NCBI RefSeq assembly: GCF_014649875.1
Contig: NZ_BMTW01000016.1
Coordinates: 1-64,000, forward strand
DNA length: 64,000 bases
Direction: 5' to 3'
From: Streptomyces rubiginosohelvolus
Lineage (GTDB): Bacteria; Actinomycetota; Actinomycetes; Streptomycetales; Streptomycetaceae
Positions 7,781-17,165 of this stretch are shown piece by piece; position 1 is the stretch's first letter; every line of letters starts with the position of its first letter. The translations under genes and the position numbers were made by a program. A model generated the notes under the pieces. The model was not told the origin of the DNA. It did no database searches and saw nothing but the letters and a program-made list of their open reading frames with translations.

Positions 7781-9990
7781 TTGTCGGTGTCGTCCTTCTT
7801 CTCGTCCTCTTCACCCTCGATGACGGGGATGAGGGAGAGCTTGCCGCGGGAGTCGATCTCGGCGATCTCGACCTGGACCTTGGCGCCGACGCCGAGCACG
7901 TCCTCGACGTTCTCCACGCGCTTGCCACCGGCGAGCTTGCGGATCTGCGAGATGTGCAGCAGACCGTCCTTGCCCGGCATGAGCGAGACGAACGCACCGA
8001 AGGTGGTGGTCTTGACGACCGTACCCAGGTAGCGCTCGCCGACCTCCGGCATGGTCGGGTTGGCGATCGCGTTGATCGTGGCGCGGGCGGCCTCGGCCTG
8101 CGAGCCCTGCTGGGCACCGATGTAGATGGTGCCGTCGTCCTCGATCGTGATGTCGGCGCCGGTGTCCTCCTGGATCTGGTTGATCATCTTGCCCTTGGGG
8201 CCGATGACCTCACCGATCTTGTCCACCGGGATCTTGACGGTGATGATCCGCGGGGCGTTCGGGGACATCTCGTCCGGGACGTCGATGGCCTCGTTCATGA
8301 CGTCCAGGATGTGCAGACGCGCGTCACGGGCCTGCTTCAGCGCGGCGGCCAGCACCGAGGCGGGGATGCCGTCGAGCTTGGTGTCGAGCTGGAGCGCGGT
8401 CACGAACTGCTTCGTACCGGCGACCTTGAAGTCCATGTCGCCGAAGGCGTCCTCCGCACCGAGGATGTCGGTGAGGGCGACGTAGTGGGTCTTGCCGTCG
8501 ATCTCCTGCGAGATCAGACCCATGGCGATACCGGCGACGGCGGCCTTGAGGGGCACACCGGCGTTCAGCAGCGACATGGTGGAGGCGCAGACCGAGCCCA
8601 TGGACGTCGAGCCGTTGGAGCCCAGCGCCTCGGAGACCTGGCGGATCGCGTAGGGGAACTCCTCGCGGGTCGGGAGGACCGGCACGATGGCGCGCTCGGC
8701 GAGCGCACCGTGGCCGATCTCGCGGCGCTTGGGCGAGCCCACGCGGCCGGTCTCACCGACGGAGTACGGCGGGAAGTTGTAGTTGTGCATGTAACGCTTG
8801 CGGGTCACCGGGGAGAGGGTGTCCAGCTGCTGCTCCATCCGGAGCATGTTGAGGGTGGTGACGCCCAGGATCTGGGTCTCGCCACGCTCGAACAGCGCCG
8901 AGCCGTGCACGCGCGGGATGGCCTCGACCTCGGCGGCGAGCGTACGGATGTCCGTGACGCCACGGCCGTCGATGCGGACCTTGTCCTTGATGACGCGCTC
9001 GCGGACCAGCTTCTTGGTCAGCGCGCGGTACGCGGCGGAGATCTCCTTCTCGCGGCCCTCGAACTCCGGGAGGAGCTTCTCGGCGGCGATCTCCTTGACG
9101 CGGTCCAGCTCGGTCTCGCGGTCCTGCTTGCCGGCGATGGTGAGCGCCTGCTTCAGCTCCGGCGTGACGGCCTTGGCCAGGGCGTCCAGGACGTCGTCCT
9201 GGTAGTCCAGGAAGACCGGGAAGTCGCCCTCGGGCTTGGCGGCCTTGGACGCCAGGTCCGACTGCGCCTTGCAGAGGGCCTTGATGAAGGGCTTCGCCGC
9301 TTCCAGACCGGCGGCGACGATCTCCTCGGTGGGAGCCTCGGCGCCGTCCTTGACGAGCTGGATGGTCTTCTCGGTGGCCTCGGCCTCGACCATCATGATC
9401 GCGACGTCGCCGTCCTCCAGGACGCGACCGGCGACGACCATGTCGAAGACGGCGTCCTCGAGCTCGGTGTGCGTCGGGAAGGCGACCCACTGGCCCTTGA
9501 TCAGGGCGACGCGGGTGGCGCCGATCGGGCCGGAGAAGGGCAGGCCCGCGAGCTGGGTGGAGCAGGAGGCGGCGTTGATCGCGACCACGTCGTACAGGTG
9601 GTCGGGGTTGAGCGCCATGACCGTCTCGACGATCTGGATCTCGTTGCGCAGGCCCTTCTTGAAGGACGGGCGCAGCGGGCGGTCGATCAGACGGCAGGTG
9701 AGGATCGCGTCCTCGGAGGGGCGGCCCTCACGGCGGAAGAAGGAGCCGGGGATCTTGCCGGCCGCGTACTGCCGCTCCTCGACGTCCACCGTGAGGGGGA
9801 AGAAGTCGAGGTTGTCCTTGGGCCGCTTGGAAGCGGTGGTGGCCGACAGCACCATGGTGTCGTCGTCCAGGTACGCGACGGCGGAGCCGGCGGCCTGCTT
9901 GGCCAGGCGGCCCGTCTCGAAGCGGATGGTGCGGGTGCCGAAGGTGCCGTTGTCGATGACGGCCTCGGCGTAGTGGGTCTCGTTCTCCAC
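7777..9990 (-). CDS. pnp: Polynucleotide phosphorylase
   Basis: PNPase degrades RNA 3' to 5' with phosphate and in Streptomyces also adds 3' tails. The protein has 737 residues with two RNase PH domains, a KH domain (GPKGKMINQIQEDTGADI) and a C-terminal S1 domain (GTVVKTTTFGAFVSL). I place the start at the GTG at 9988-9990. GGAG lies 9 bases upstream and the protein then begins VENETHYAEAV as in relatives. The ATG 15 bases further up has no ribosome binding site, and its own GGAG appears to be that site for the GTG. It is downstream of rpsO with a hairpin between them. Confidence 0.96.
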   Translation of the reverse strand: MENETHYAEAVIDNGTFGTRTIRFETGRLAKQAAGSAVAYLDDDTMVLSATTASKRPKDNLDFFPLTVDVEERQYAAGKIPGSFFRREGRPSEDAILTCRLIDRPLRPSFKKGLRNEIQIVETVMALNPDHLYDVVAINAASCSTQLAGLPFSGPIGATRVALIKGQWVAFPTHTELEDAVFDMVVAGRVLEDGDVAIMMVEAEATEKTIQLVKDGAEAPTEEIVAAGLEAAKPFIKALCKAQSDLASKAAKPEGDFPVFLDYQDDVLDALAKAVTPELKQALTIAGKQDRETELDRVKEIAAEKLLPEFEGREKEISAAYRALTKKLVRERVIKDKVRIDGRGVTDIRTLAAEVEAIPRVHGSALFERGETQILGVTTLNMLRMEQQLDTLSPVTRKRYMHNYNFPPYSVGETGRVGSPKRREIGHGALAERAIVPVLPTREEFPYAIRQVSEALGSNGSTSMGSVCASTMSLLNAGVPLKAAVAGIAMGLISQEIDGKTHYVALTDILGAEDAFGDMDFKVAGTKQFVTALQLDTKLDGIPASVLAAALKQARDARLHILDVMNEAIDVPDEMSPNAPRIITVKIPVDKIGEVIGPKGKMINQIQEDTGADITIEDDGTIYIGAQQGSQAEAARATINAIANPTMPEVGERYLGTVVKTTTFGAFVSLMPGKDGLLHISQIRKLAGGKRVENVEDVLGVGAKVQVEIAEIDSRGKLSLIPVIEGEEDEKKDDTDK

Positions 9991-10319
9991 TAGTGATTTC
10001 TCCATACTCGTCGTCTTTCGTCCGCGCGCCCGTGTGGCGCGGGACGGTGCGGGAGAGGCGCACCGTGGATGCGGGCCGGTCTTCGATCGAAGCTCCCGGG
10101 CATGTTCCCGGGGGCCACTACCGAGGACCGGCGGCGGCGTCGTAGCGCCTCTCCCTCGTTCTTGCTCGATCTTGCTTCTCGCGCGTGTTCGTCGCGCGGG
10201 TCCTACGGGTCGTGCGGGTGTCGCTGCACCCAGGTTACTGAGCTTGACACCGGTCCTGCACGTACGGCAAAGGGAGCGGTCCCCTCAAACGCGGGAACCG
10301 CTCCCTCTCCACAGCGTCC
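9991..10319. other. rpsO-pnp intergenic region
   Basis: These 329 bases hold no gene. They contain the rpsO-distal hairpin at 10271-10306 and shorter GC-rich inverted repeats around 10095-10112. In S. coelicolor the rpsO-pnp spacer is known to contain an RNase III-processed hairpin and separate pnp promoters. The layout here is compatible with that, but I could not pick out a convincing promoter by eye. Confidence 0.5.
10271..10306 (-). terminator. Hairpin after rpsO (partial terminator or processing site)
   Basis: A stem of 10 perfect pairs (10271-10280 with 10297-10306) is extended inward with one mismatch. On the minus strand the stem is followed by TTT. It lies 13 bases past the rpsO stop. 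It could end most rpsO transcripts or be the processing site between rpsO and pnp messages. Confidence 0.7.
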
Positions 10320-10610
10320 TTACTTGGCGCCGCCGGCCGCGCCACGGCGGATGCCGAGGCGGTCGACGAGCGCACGGAAGCGCTGGATGTCCTTCTTGGC
10401 CAGGTACTGCAGGAGGCGGCGACGCTGGCCGACCAGGATCAGCAGACCACGACGGGAGTGGTGGTCGTGCTTGTGCGTCCGGAGGTGCTCGGTCAGGTCC
10501 GAGATCCGGCGGGAGAGCATGGCGACCTGGACCTCGGGGGATCCGGTGTCACCCTCCTTCTGGGCGAACTCGGACATGATCTGCTTCTTCGTAGCGGCGT
10601 CGAGCGGCAC
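10320..10610 (-). CDS. rpsO: 30S ribosomal protein S15
   Basis: S15 binds 16S rRNA early in 30S assembly. The 96-residue protein has the full family sequence, including TGSPEVQVA, the LRTHKHDHHSRRGLL helix-turn region and the LLQYLAKKD block. The GTG start is preceded by AGGAG. It is the first gene of the rpsO-pnp unit; the roughly 200 bases upstream to the eccD terminator must carry its promoter. Confidence 0.98.
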   Translation of the reverse strand: MPLDAATKKQIMSEFAQKEGDTGSPEVQVAMLSRRISDLTEHLRTHKHDHHSRRGLLILVGQRRRLLQYLAKKDIQRFRALVDRLGIRRGAAGGAK

Positions 10611-10766
10611 GCGTACTCCTCTTGATGTTCGAAGCGCCCACGAGTGCCCCTGGTCTTGATCTCAGGGGAGCTTCCGTGACTCGGAGGCGAAGGTCCGATG
10701 AGCGCAGCCCCCAGGATGATCCGAGGGCGCGTACACAAACGGCCACCGCACAGACTACCAGCCGTT

Positions 10767-10814
10767 CGGGTCACGCCCCGCCGGTCATCTGCTTGACCGG
10801 CGGGGCGTGACCCG
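10767..10814 (-). terminator. Strong terminator after eccD
   Basis: A perfect 21-bp inverted repeat (10767-10787 with 10794-10814) with a 6-base loop starts 4 bases past the eccD stop. It is the strongest simple hairpin in this part of the window and insulates the rpsO promoter region from the ESX locus. Confidence 0.85.
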
Positions 10815-10818
10815 GTGA

Positions 10819-12327
10819 TCAGCTGGTGAGGGCCCGGATCGAGTGGTAGACGTCGAAGACCGCGAGGCAGAGCGGGAGCAGCGTCAGCAGGACGACCGTC
10901 TCGGCGATCTCCAGGAAGCGTCCCCAGAACGGGGTGACGCCCTTGCTCGGCACGATCAGGCCGATGGCGGTGATCAGGACGGCGACGCCGGCGACGGCCG
11001 CGGCGAGCCACACCGTACGGATGTCGAGTGCGGCCCCGTCGCCCCGCAGTGCGTCGCGCACGATGGCGACCGGCGGGTTCAGGGAGAGCCCGAGGCCGAG
11101 GAGCACCAGGGAGGCGAGGCCCGCGGCGAGCGCGCAGCCGACCTGGGCGGTGTAGCGGAACAGGTGGGCGCGCATCAGCATGGCGACGCCGGTGGCCAGG
11201 GCCAGCAGCTGGCCCCAGACGTTGTCCGAGAAGCCCAGCACGGCGGCGGCCGCCACGGCGACCAGGGCGCAGCCGCCGACCAGGCCGAGGAGCAGTTCGT
11301 GGCCGCGACGCGCCTGGGCGGCGAGGCGTTCGGCGTCGACCGGGCCGGTGGGCGCGGGCTCGGAGGTCCCGTAGTCGCCGACAGTGGTGCGGGGCGGCTC
11401 GAATCCGATGGGGATCCGGGCGAAGCGGGTGGAGAGTCCCGGCAGGAAGGCGAGGGCGCCGACGGCGAGCGGGGAGCACACGGCGGCGGCCTCGATCGGC
11501 CGCATGCCGGTCATGATCGCGATGAAGGTGACCAGGAGGCCGACGGCGCTCGCGAAGACGAACGCGACGAACGGGCCGTCCCCGCCGGGCGCGACGATCA
11601 TCAGGATGACCGCGACGACGAGGACCGCCGCGCAGGCGAGCAGGAACTGCAGCCGTCCGATGCCCTGCCCGGCGCTCAGGGACAGCAGGCCGGAGCCGGC
11701 GACGGCCGCGTTGACCAGGGCGCCGATGCCGAGCGCGATCGACGAGGCCCGGTCCTCGTACACCCGCGCACGCACGCAGGCGAACGCGAGGAGGAGCAGG
11801 GCGACGACCGCGGCCAGGATTCCGGGCAGGCCGTTCATGTCGTGGCGCGGGTCGGCGGTCCACAGGACGAAGCCGAGCAGGGACAGCAGGACGGAGCCGC
11901 CGAAGAGGCCGGCGCCGCGCATGAGCGAGTCGCCCCAGAGCGTGCGGTCCTTGGCCACGGCGGTGGCGACGGCGTCCGACACGTCGTCGAAGACCGCGGG
12001 GGGCAGCGATTCGGAGAAGGGCCGCATCGACAGCAGCTCGCCGTCGAGGATGCGGTGGCCGGCGAGCGTACGGGCGCTGTCCAGGACGGTGCCGTCGCGG
12101 CGGACCAGGTGGTAGCCGACCGGGGCGCCGGGGGCGGGGCTCTGGCCGGACAGCCGGAGGATCTCCGGATACAGGTCGGCGACGGGGATGTCCTCGGGCA
12201 GGGCCACGTCGACCCGGCCGTCGGGCGCGACGACCGTGACCCGGCAGAATCCGGTGCTGCTGCCGGACGGGGTCCCGTGACTCTGCCGACCGGATCCGGT
12301 GGCTGCCGCTTGGGCCGTCATGGTCAC
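10819..12327 (-). CDS. eccD: Type VII secretion membrane protein EccD
   Basis: EccD forms the large membrane vestibule of the ESX core complex. The 502-residue protein has a ubiquitin-like YukD domain at about residues 27-105 (CRVTVVAPDGRVDVALPEDIPVADL region). It is followed by about eleven hydrophobic helices to the C-terminus, the expected EccD architecture and length. The start is the GTG at 12327, with GGGGGAG six bases upstream; an in-frame ATG two codons later is also possible. It is divergent from eccC and separated from it by 368 bases rich in direct repeats. Gene identity is by architecture and context. Confidence 0.9.
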   Translation of the reverse strand: MTMTAQAAATGSGRQSHGTPSGSSTGFCRVTVVAPDGRVDVALPEDIPVADLYPEILRLSGQSPAPGAPVGYHLVRRDGTVLDSARTLAGHRILDGELLSMRPFSESLPPAVFDDVSDAVATAVAKDRTLWGDSLMRGAGLFGGSVLLSLLGFVLWTADPRHDMNGLPGILAAVVALLLLAFACVRARVYEDRASSIALGIGALVNAAVAGSGLLSLSAGQGIGRLQFLLACAAVLVVAVILMIVAPGGDGPFVAFVFASAVGLLVTFIAIMTGMRPIEAAAVCSPLAVGALAFLPGLSTRFARIPIGFEPPRTTVGDYGTSEPAPTGPVDAERLAAQARRGHELLLGLVGGCALVAVAAAAVLGFSDNVWGQLLALATGVAMLMRAHLFRYTAQVGCALAAGLASLVLLGLGLSLNPPVAIVRDALRGDGAALDIRTVWLAAAVAGVAVLITAIGLIVPSKGVTPFWGRFLEIAETVVLLTLLPLCLAVFDVYHSIRALTS

Positions 12328-12347
12328 CTGGTGCTCCCCCTACTACT

Positions 12348-12384
12348 GACTTGTACTGCCTACTGGTACCGACTTGTACTGCCT
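12348..12384. repeat. Direct repeat, 23-bp period
   Basis: A perfect 14-bp word, GACTTGTACTGCCT, is repeated with a 23-bp period. A degenerate third copy follows around 12394-12407. It lies upstream of eccD. Confidence 0.75.
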
Positions 12385-12427
12385 GCTGACGTGCACTGCC
12401 CTGTACTGCGCTTGTTCTGGGCTGTGC

Positions 12428-12489
12428 CGCGCTCGTTCCGTTAGGTTGCGACGCGCCTGTTCCGTGAGCTTGCGACGCGCTCGTTCTGC
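12428..12489. repeat. Triple direct repeat, 24-bp period
   Basis: Three near-identical 14-mers (CGCGCTCGTTCCGT, CGCGCCTGTTCCGT, CGCGCTCGTTCTGC) are spaced exactly 24 bp apart. The last two are part of a 20-bp match beginning TTGCGACGCGC. They lie in the eccD/eccC spacer. Confidence 0.75.
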
Positions 12490-12695
12490 GTCGCTCTGCT
12501 CTGTTCCGCGCTTCGGCTTCCGCGTTCGTCCCGAATGACCGCCTTCGCGCGACAGTTAGCGGTGCGTACACGCGTCGCGACACCCTACCGCCATGGGAGT
12601 GGCGCCACGCCAGTAGGATCCTTCCCGCGGATGGAGCCCGTCGCCACGGGGGCGCCGATAGGAACACTTCCGTCCGGCAAGGGAATTGGTGAGCT

Positions 12696-15600
12696 GTGAG
12701 CCAGATCGTCGTCAAGCGCCCACCGCGGGCCCTGCCCACCGAAGTGCCGGTCGAGCAGGTGCAGTTGCAACCTCCGCCGGAACTCCCCCGGGGCCAGCAG
12801 GAGGGGGCGCTGATGCAGCTCCTGCCGATGCTGGGCATGGGTGGGTCCGTCGTCTTCTTCTTCATGACGCCGAACCCGATCATGCGCATCATGGGCATGA
12901 TCATGATCGCCTCGACGGTCGGTATGGCCATCGCGATGCTCGTACGGTACCGACGGGGCACCCAGGGCGAGCTGGCGGATCTGCGCCGCGACTACCTGAA
13001 GTACCTGACGCAGACCCGGCGTACCGTGCTGAAGACGGCCCGCAAGCAGCGCGACGCGCAGTTCTACCTCCACCCCTCTCCCGAGCAGCTGTGGGCGCTC
13101 GTCGCCGAGGGCAGCCGGGTGTGGGAGCGGCGCGCGGGTGACGCGGACTTCGCGCAGGTGCGCATCGGTCTGGGCAGTCAGGAGCTGGCGACGCCGCTCA
13201 TCGCGCCCGAGACGGCGCCCGTGGACGAACTGGAGCCGCTGGCCGCCGGGGCGATGCAGCAGTTCCTGGCGACGCACTCCACGCTGGACGGCCTGCCCAT
13301 GGCCGTCTCGTTGCGGGCGTTCTACCACCTGACGATCAGCGGTCACGCGGAGTCCGCGCGCTCCGCGGCACGGGCGATGGTCGGCGGTCTCGCCTCCCTG
13401 CACTCCCCCGAGGACCTGGTGATCGCGGTCGCGACGGGTAGAGAGGCGGCGCCGCAGTGGGAGTGGGCGAAGTGGCTGCCGCACGCGCAGGCTCCGGGCC
13501 CCGCGGACGGGGCGGGGAGTCGGCGGCTGATCACCACCAGCCTGCCGGCCCTGGAGGATCTGCTGGCCGGCCGGCTGGAGGGCAGGCCGCGCTTCCAGCC
13601 CGGCGGGCAGCCGCTCGTGGAGCAGCCCCATGTCGTCGTGGTCCTGGACGGTGAGTCGGTGCCGCCCATGTCGGTGCTGGCGTCGGCGGAGGGCCTGCAG
13701 GGCGTGACGGTCATCGAGGTGGTGCCGGGCGAGGTGACCGGGGCCCGCGGGGGCCTCTCCGTCGTGGTGCAGCCGAAGACGTTGCAGCTGGAGTCGGGCC
13801 AGGGACTGGTCTACGACGGGGTTCCGGACCTGCTCAGTTACGAGGCGGCCGAGGCGCTCGCCCGCCAGCTGGCCCCGCTGCACATGGCGACGGGCGGGGA
13901 CGACGACGAACCCCTGCTGGCCAACCTGGAGTTCACCGATCTGCTGAACCTGGGGGACGCCGCGTCGATCGAGGTCAGCCGGACCTGGCGGCCGCGGTCG
14001 CAGGCGGAGCGGCTGCGGGTGCCGATCGGTGTGGGCGAGGACGGTTCGCCCGTGATGCTGGACCTGAAGGAGGCGGCGCAGGAGGGTATGGGCCCGCACG
14101 GCCTGTGCGTGGGCGCCACCGGTTCCGGTAAGTCCGAGCTGCTGCGCACCCTGGTGCTCGGCCTGGCCGTCACCCACACCTCGGAGACACTGAACTTCGT
14201 CCTCGCCGACTTCAAGGGCGGTGCGACCTTCGCCGGTATGGCGCAGATGCCGCATGTCGCGGCCGTGATCACCAACCTCGCGGACGACCTGACGCTGGTC
14301 GACCGCATGGGTGACTCCATCCGCGGTGAGCTCAACCGCCGGCAGGAGATGCTGCGCGACGCGGGCAACTACGCCAACATCCACGACTACGAGAAGGCGC
14401 GGGCGGCCGGGGCGCCGCTGCAGCCCATTCCCTCGCTCGTGCTGGTCATCGACGAGTTCAGTGAACTCCTCACCGCGAAGCCCGACTTCATCGAGATGTT
14501 CGTCCAGATCGGGCGTATCGGCCGGTCGCTGGGCGTGCATCTGCTGCTGGCTTCGCAGCGGCTGGAAGAGGGGCGGCTGCGCGGTCTGGAGACGTATCTG
14601 TCGTACCGGGTGGGTCTGCGGACGTTCTCGGCGGCGGAGTCGCGGGCCGCGATCGGGGTGCCCGACGCGTACCACCTGCCGAACGTGCCCGGTTCCGGGC
14701 TGCTCAAGTTCGGTACGGAGGAGATGGTCCGGTTCAAGGCCGCGTACGTCTCCGGGGTGTACCGCTCGGGTGCGCACCGGGCGGCGGCGCCGGGTGCTCC
14801 GCTGCCGGTGGACCGCAGGCCGGTTCCGTTCACGGCAGCGCCGGTTCCGGTGCAGTACGTCCAGCGGGCGGCGCAGGCCGGGGGCGTACCGGAGCAGCGC
14901 TCGGCGGAGGACGACGCGCTGGCGGACACGGTGCTCGATGTGATCGTGCGCCGGCTGGAGGGCCGGGGGGCCTCCGCGCACCAGGTGTGGCTGCCGCCGC
15001 TGGACAATCCGCCGTCGATGGACGAGCTGCTGCCGGGCCTCTCGCCGGTACAGGGCCGGGGGCTGACGCAGCCCGGTTTCGAGGGGGCGGGCCGGCTGGT
15101 CGCGCCGATCGGCGTCATCGACAAGCCGTTCGAGCAGCGGCGCGACACCCTCTACCGGGACTTCTCCGGCGCGGCCGGTCATATGCAGATCACCGGTGGC
15201 CCGCAGTCGGGGAAGTCGACGCTGCTGCGGACGATCATCGCCGGTTTCGCGCTCACGCACACGCCGGCGGAGGTCCAGTTCTACGGACTCGACTTCGGTG
15301 GTGGCGGCATGTCCTCCATCGCCGGTCTGCCGCACGTCGGCGGGGTGGCCTCCCGCCTCGACCCCGAGCGGGTTCGCCGTACGGTCGCCGAGGTGTACGG
15401 CATCATGGCGCGGCGCGAGGAGTACTTCCGCAGCGCCGGGATCGACTCCATCGCCACGTTCCGCCGGCTGCGGGCGCGCGGTGACATCTCGGTGACGGAC
15501 CAGCCGTGGGGCGACGTCTTCCTGGTCATCGACGGGTGGGGCAACTTCCGCACGGACTACGAAGGTCTTGAGGACGCGGTCACGGACATCGCCGCCCGCG

Positions 15601-16670
15601 GACTGGGTTACGGCATCCACCTGATCATCACGGCGTCGCGTTCCATGGAGGTGCGGGCCAGCCTGAAGGACCAGCTCATGAACCGCCTGGAGCTGCGCCT
15701 CGGCGATCCCATGGACTCCGAGCTGGACCGCAAGGTGTCGGCCAACGTGCCCGCCGGGGTGCCGGGTCGCGGCCAGACGCCGGAGGCGCTGCACTTCATG
15801 GCGGCGGTGCCGCGGATCGACGGCATCAACTCCGACAGCGACCTCTCCGAGGCCACCGCCGCGATGAACCAGGAGGTCACCCGCCACTGGACGGCGGCGC
15901 CCGCTCCCGCGGTGCGTCTGCTGCCGCGCGAGCTTCCGGCGAGCGAACTCCCGGCCGGCTACGCGGTTCCGGAGCGCGGTATCGCCTTCGGCATCGACGA
16001 GAACAACCTGGAGCCGGTGTACCTGAACTTCGAACAGGACCCGTTCTTCCTGGCGTTCGGCGAGAGCGAGTCCGGGAAGTCCAACCTGCTGCGGTTGATC
16101 ATCAAGCAGCTCACCGAGCGGTACGACGGTGATTCCTGCAAGCTCTTCGTCATCGACAACCGGCGTTCGCTGCTGGACGTGACTCCGCGCTCGCACCTGG
16201 CGGAGTACATCCCGATGTCCAACAACATGGAACATCACATGACGGCGCTGTACGACCTGATGAAGCGCCGTACGCCGTCGGCCGACGTCACGGCGCAGGA
16301 ACTGCGCGACCAGAGCTGGTGGCAGGGCCCCACGGTGTACGTCGTCATCGACGACTTCGACCTGGTCGCCACGTCGAGCGGCAACCCGCTGGCGCCGATC
16401 ACGGAGATGCTGCCGTTCGCCCGTGACGTGGGCGTCCGCTTCATCGTCGCGCGCAGCTCGGCGGGGGCCAGCCGGGCCCTGTACGAACCCTTCCTCCAGC
16501 GCATGATCGAGCTGGGTGCCCAGGGGCTGATGCTGTCGGGCGACCCGGGCGAGGGCGACATCATGGGCAACGTGCGGCCGCGGCCGATGCCGCCGGGCCG
16601 GGGCATCTTCGTGACGCGGCGGCGGGGGAACCCGTTGGTGCAGACGGGGGTGCTCGGCGGGGAGCGGTAG
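12696..16670 (+). CDS. eccC: Type VII secretion ATPase EccC (FtsK/SpoIIIE type)
   Basis: EccC is the motor and substrate receptor of the ESX secretion system. The 1324-residue protein has two membrane helices near residues 45-85 and then three FtsK/SpoIIIE ATPase domains. Their Walker A motifs are GATGSGKSE near residue 474, GPQSGKST near 832 and GESESGKSN near 1121. This is the single-chain form equal to mycobacterial EccCa plus EccCb. It starts at a GTG. It is divergent from eccD and convergent with the esx genes, with a terminator on each side of the junction. All three P-loop lysines are intact, so all sites could bind ATP. Confidence 0.97.
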   Translation: MSQIVVKRPPRALPTEVPVEQVQLQPPPELPRGQQEGALMQLLPMLGMGGSVVFFFMTPNPIMRIMGMIMIASTVGMAIAMLVRYRRGTQGELADLRRDYLKYLTQTRRTVLKTARKQRDAQFYLHPSPEQLWALVAEGSRVWERRAGDADFAQVRIGLGSQELATPLIAPETAPVDELEPLAAGAMQQFLATHSTLDGLPMAVSLRAFYHLTISGHAESARSAARAMVGGLASLHSPEDLVIAVATGREAAPQWEWAKWLPHAQAPGPADGAGSRRLITTSLPALEDLLAGRLEGRPRFQPGGQPLVEQPHVVVVLDGESVPPMSVLASAEGLQGVTVIEVVPGEVTGARGGLSVVVQPKTLQLESGQGLVYDGVPDLLSYEAAEALARQLAPLHMATGGDDDEPLLANLEFTDLLNLGDAASIEVSRTWRPRSQAERLRVPIGVGEDGSPVMLDLKEAAQEGMGPHGLCVGATGSGKSELLRTLVLGLAVTHTSETLNFVLADFKGGATFAGMAQMPHVAAVITNLADDLTLVDRMGDSIRGELNRRQEMLRDAGNYANIHDYEKARAAGAPLQPIPSLVLVIDEFSELLTAKPDFIEMFVQIGRIGRSLGVHLLLASQRLEEGRLRGLETYLSYRVGLRTFSAAESRAAIGVPDAYHLPNVPGSGLLKFGTEEMVRFKAAYVSGVYRSGAHRAAAPGAPLPVDRRPVPFTAAPVPVQYVQRAAQAGGVPEQRSAEDDALADTVLDVIVRRLEGRGASAHQVWLPPLDNPPSMDELLPGLSPVQGRGLTQPGFEGAGRLVAPIGVIDKPFEQRRDTLYRDFSGAAGHMQITGGPQSGKSTLLRTIIAGFALTHTPAEVQFYGLDFGGGGMSSIAGLPHVGGVASRLDPERVRRTVAEVYGIMARREEYFRSAGIDSIATFRRLRARGDISVTDQPWGDVFLVIDGWGNFRTDYEGLEDAVTDIAARGLGYGIHLIITASRSMEVRASLKDQLMNRLELRLGDPMDSELDRKVSANVPAGVPGRGQTPEALHFMAAVPRIDGINSDSDLSEATAAMNQEVTRHWTAAPAPAVRLLPRELPASELPAGYAVPERGIAFGIDENNLEPVYLNFEQDPFFLAFGESESGKSNLLRLIIKQLTERYDGDSCKLFVIDNRRSLLDVTPRSHLAEYIPMSNNMEHHMTALYDLMKRRTPSADVTAQELRDQSWWQGPTVYVVIDDFDLVATSSGNPLAPITEMLPFARDVGVRFIVARSSAGASRALYEPFLQRMIELGAQGLMLSGDPGEGDIMGNVRPRPMPPGRGIFVTRRRGNPLVQTGVLGGER

Positions 16671-16695
16671 GAGGACCGGTCCTAAGGGTGAAACG

Positions 16696-16731
16696 AGGAA
16701 GGTGCGGGGCCCTGGGGCTCCGCACCTTCCT
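16696..16731 (+). terminator. Terminator after eccC
   Basis: A perfect 12-bp stem (16696-16707 with 16720-16731) with a GC-rich loop is followed by TGTT. It lies 26 bases past the eccC stop. Confidence 0.8.
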
Positions 16732-16772
16732 TGTTCCGTGGGCGACGGCTTACGTCGTGCCCTGCAACAGTT

Positions 16773-16805
16773 CAGGGTGGACATCTCCCGCGCATGTCCA
16801 CCCTG
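16773..16805 (-). terminator. Terminator after the esx genes
   Basis: A perfect 12-bp stem (16773-16784 with 16794-16805) with a 9-base loop lies 28 bases past the stop of the last esx gene on the minus strand. Confidence 0.8.
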
Positions 16806-16832
16806 ATGTGCTGCTGTGCTGTGCGAACTCGG

Positions 16833-17129
16833 TCAGAAGTTCGCCGCCGCGCGCTTGTCACCGGCGCGGTAGGTGGGCGACGCCTCCAGGACCTTCTTGG
16901 CGATGTCGTCGAGGTTGGCGCGGATGGCGTTGGCGTCCGTCCGCCACCTGTCCTGGGCCGTGCGGTAGGCCTCCTTCGCCTCGCCTTCCCACATCTCCGA
17001 CACCTTCGCGACCATGGCCCTGATCTCCTCGAGATCCTTCGCGAGTTGCCCGGCCTGCCGCTTGATCTCGCCGGCCGCGAGATCCAGGCTCGCGTAAGTG
17101 ACAACTGTCGTGCCGTCGTTCTTTCCCAT
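16833..17129 (-). CDS. esxB: WXG100 secreted protein, EsxB-like
   Basis: This 98-residue helical-hairpin protein is probably secreted by the ESX system as a dimer with its neighbour. The turn motif is WEG at residues 47-49. Near the C-terminus, YRAGD at residues 87-91 fits the YxxxD export signal carried by the EsxB-type partner. GGAGG precedes the ATG. It is the last gene of a minus-strand run beginning with the PE-like gene and lies 36 bases after its EsxA-like partner. The A/B labels follow the position of the export signal and are my inference. Confidence 0.9.
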   Translation of the reverse strand: MGKNDGTTVVTYASLDLAAGEIKRQAGQLAKDLEEIRAMVAKVSEMWEGEAKEAYRTAQDRWRTDANAIRANLDDIAKKVLEASPTYRAGDKRAAANF

Positions 17130-17165
17130 GGGGTCCTCCGCTGAATTCTGGTTACGAGATGAGGG

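Larger units (their letters stand above)
12328..12695. promoter_or_regulatory. Divergent eccD/eccC control region with direct repeats
   Basis: This 368-base spacer must carry the promoters of both eccD (left) and eccC (right). It contains two families of direct repeats: GACTTGTACTGCCT at 12348-12361 and 12371-12384, and CGCGCTCGTTCCGT-like 14-mers at 12428-12441, 12452-12465 and 12476-12489 (period 24). No clear -35/-10 pair was seen. The repeats could be regulator binding sites or simply local duplication. Confidence 0.55.

Noticed and set aside
9991..10005. ATG at 10003-10005 as the pnp start
   Set aside because: No ribosome binding site precedes it; the GGAG inside it is well placed for the GTG at 9988-9990, which gives the family N-terminus.
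12348..12489. CRISPR array in the eccD/eccC spacer
   Set aside because: The repeats are only 14-20 bp with about 9-10 bp between them, in two unrelated families, and no cas genes are present.
12585..16784. 1399-codon minus-strand frame across eccC
   Set aside because: Antisense shadow of eccC; the translation is Arg/His/Gln-rich and unlike any family.
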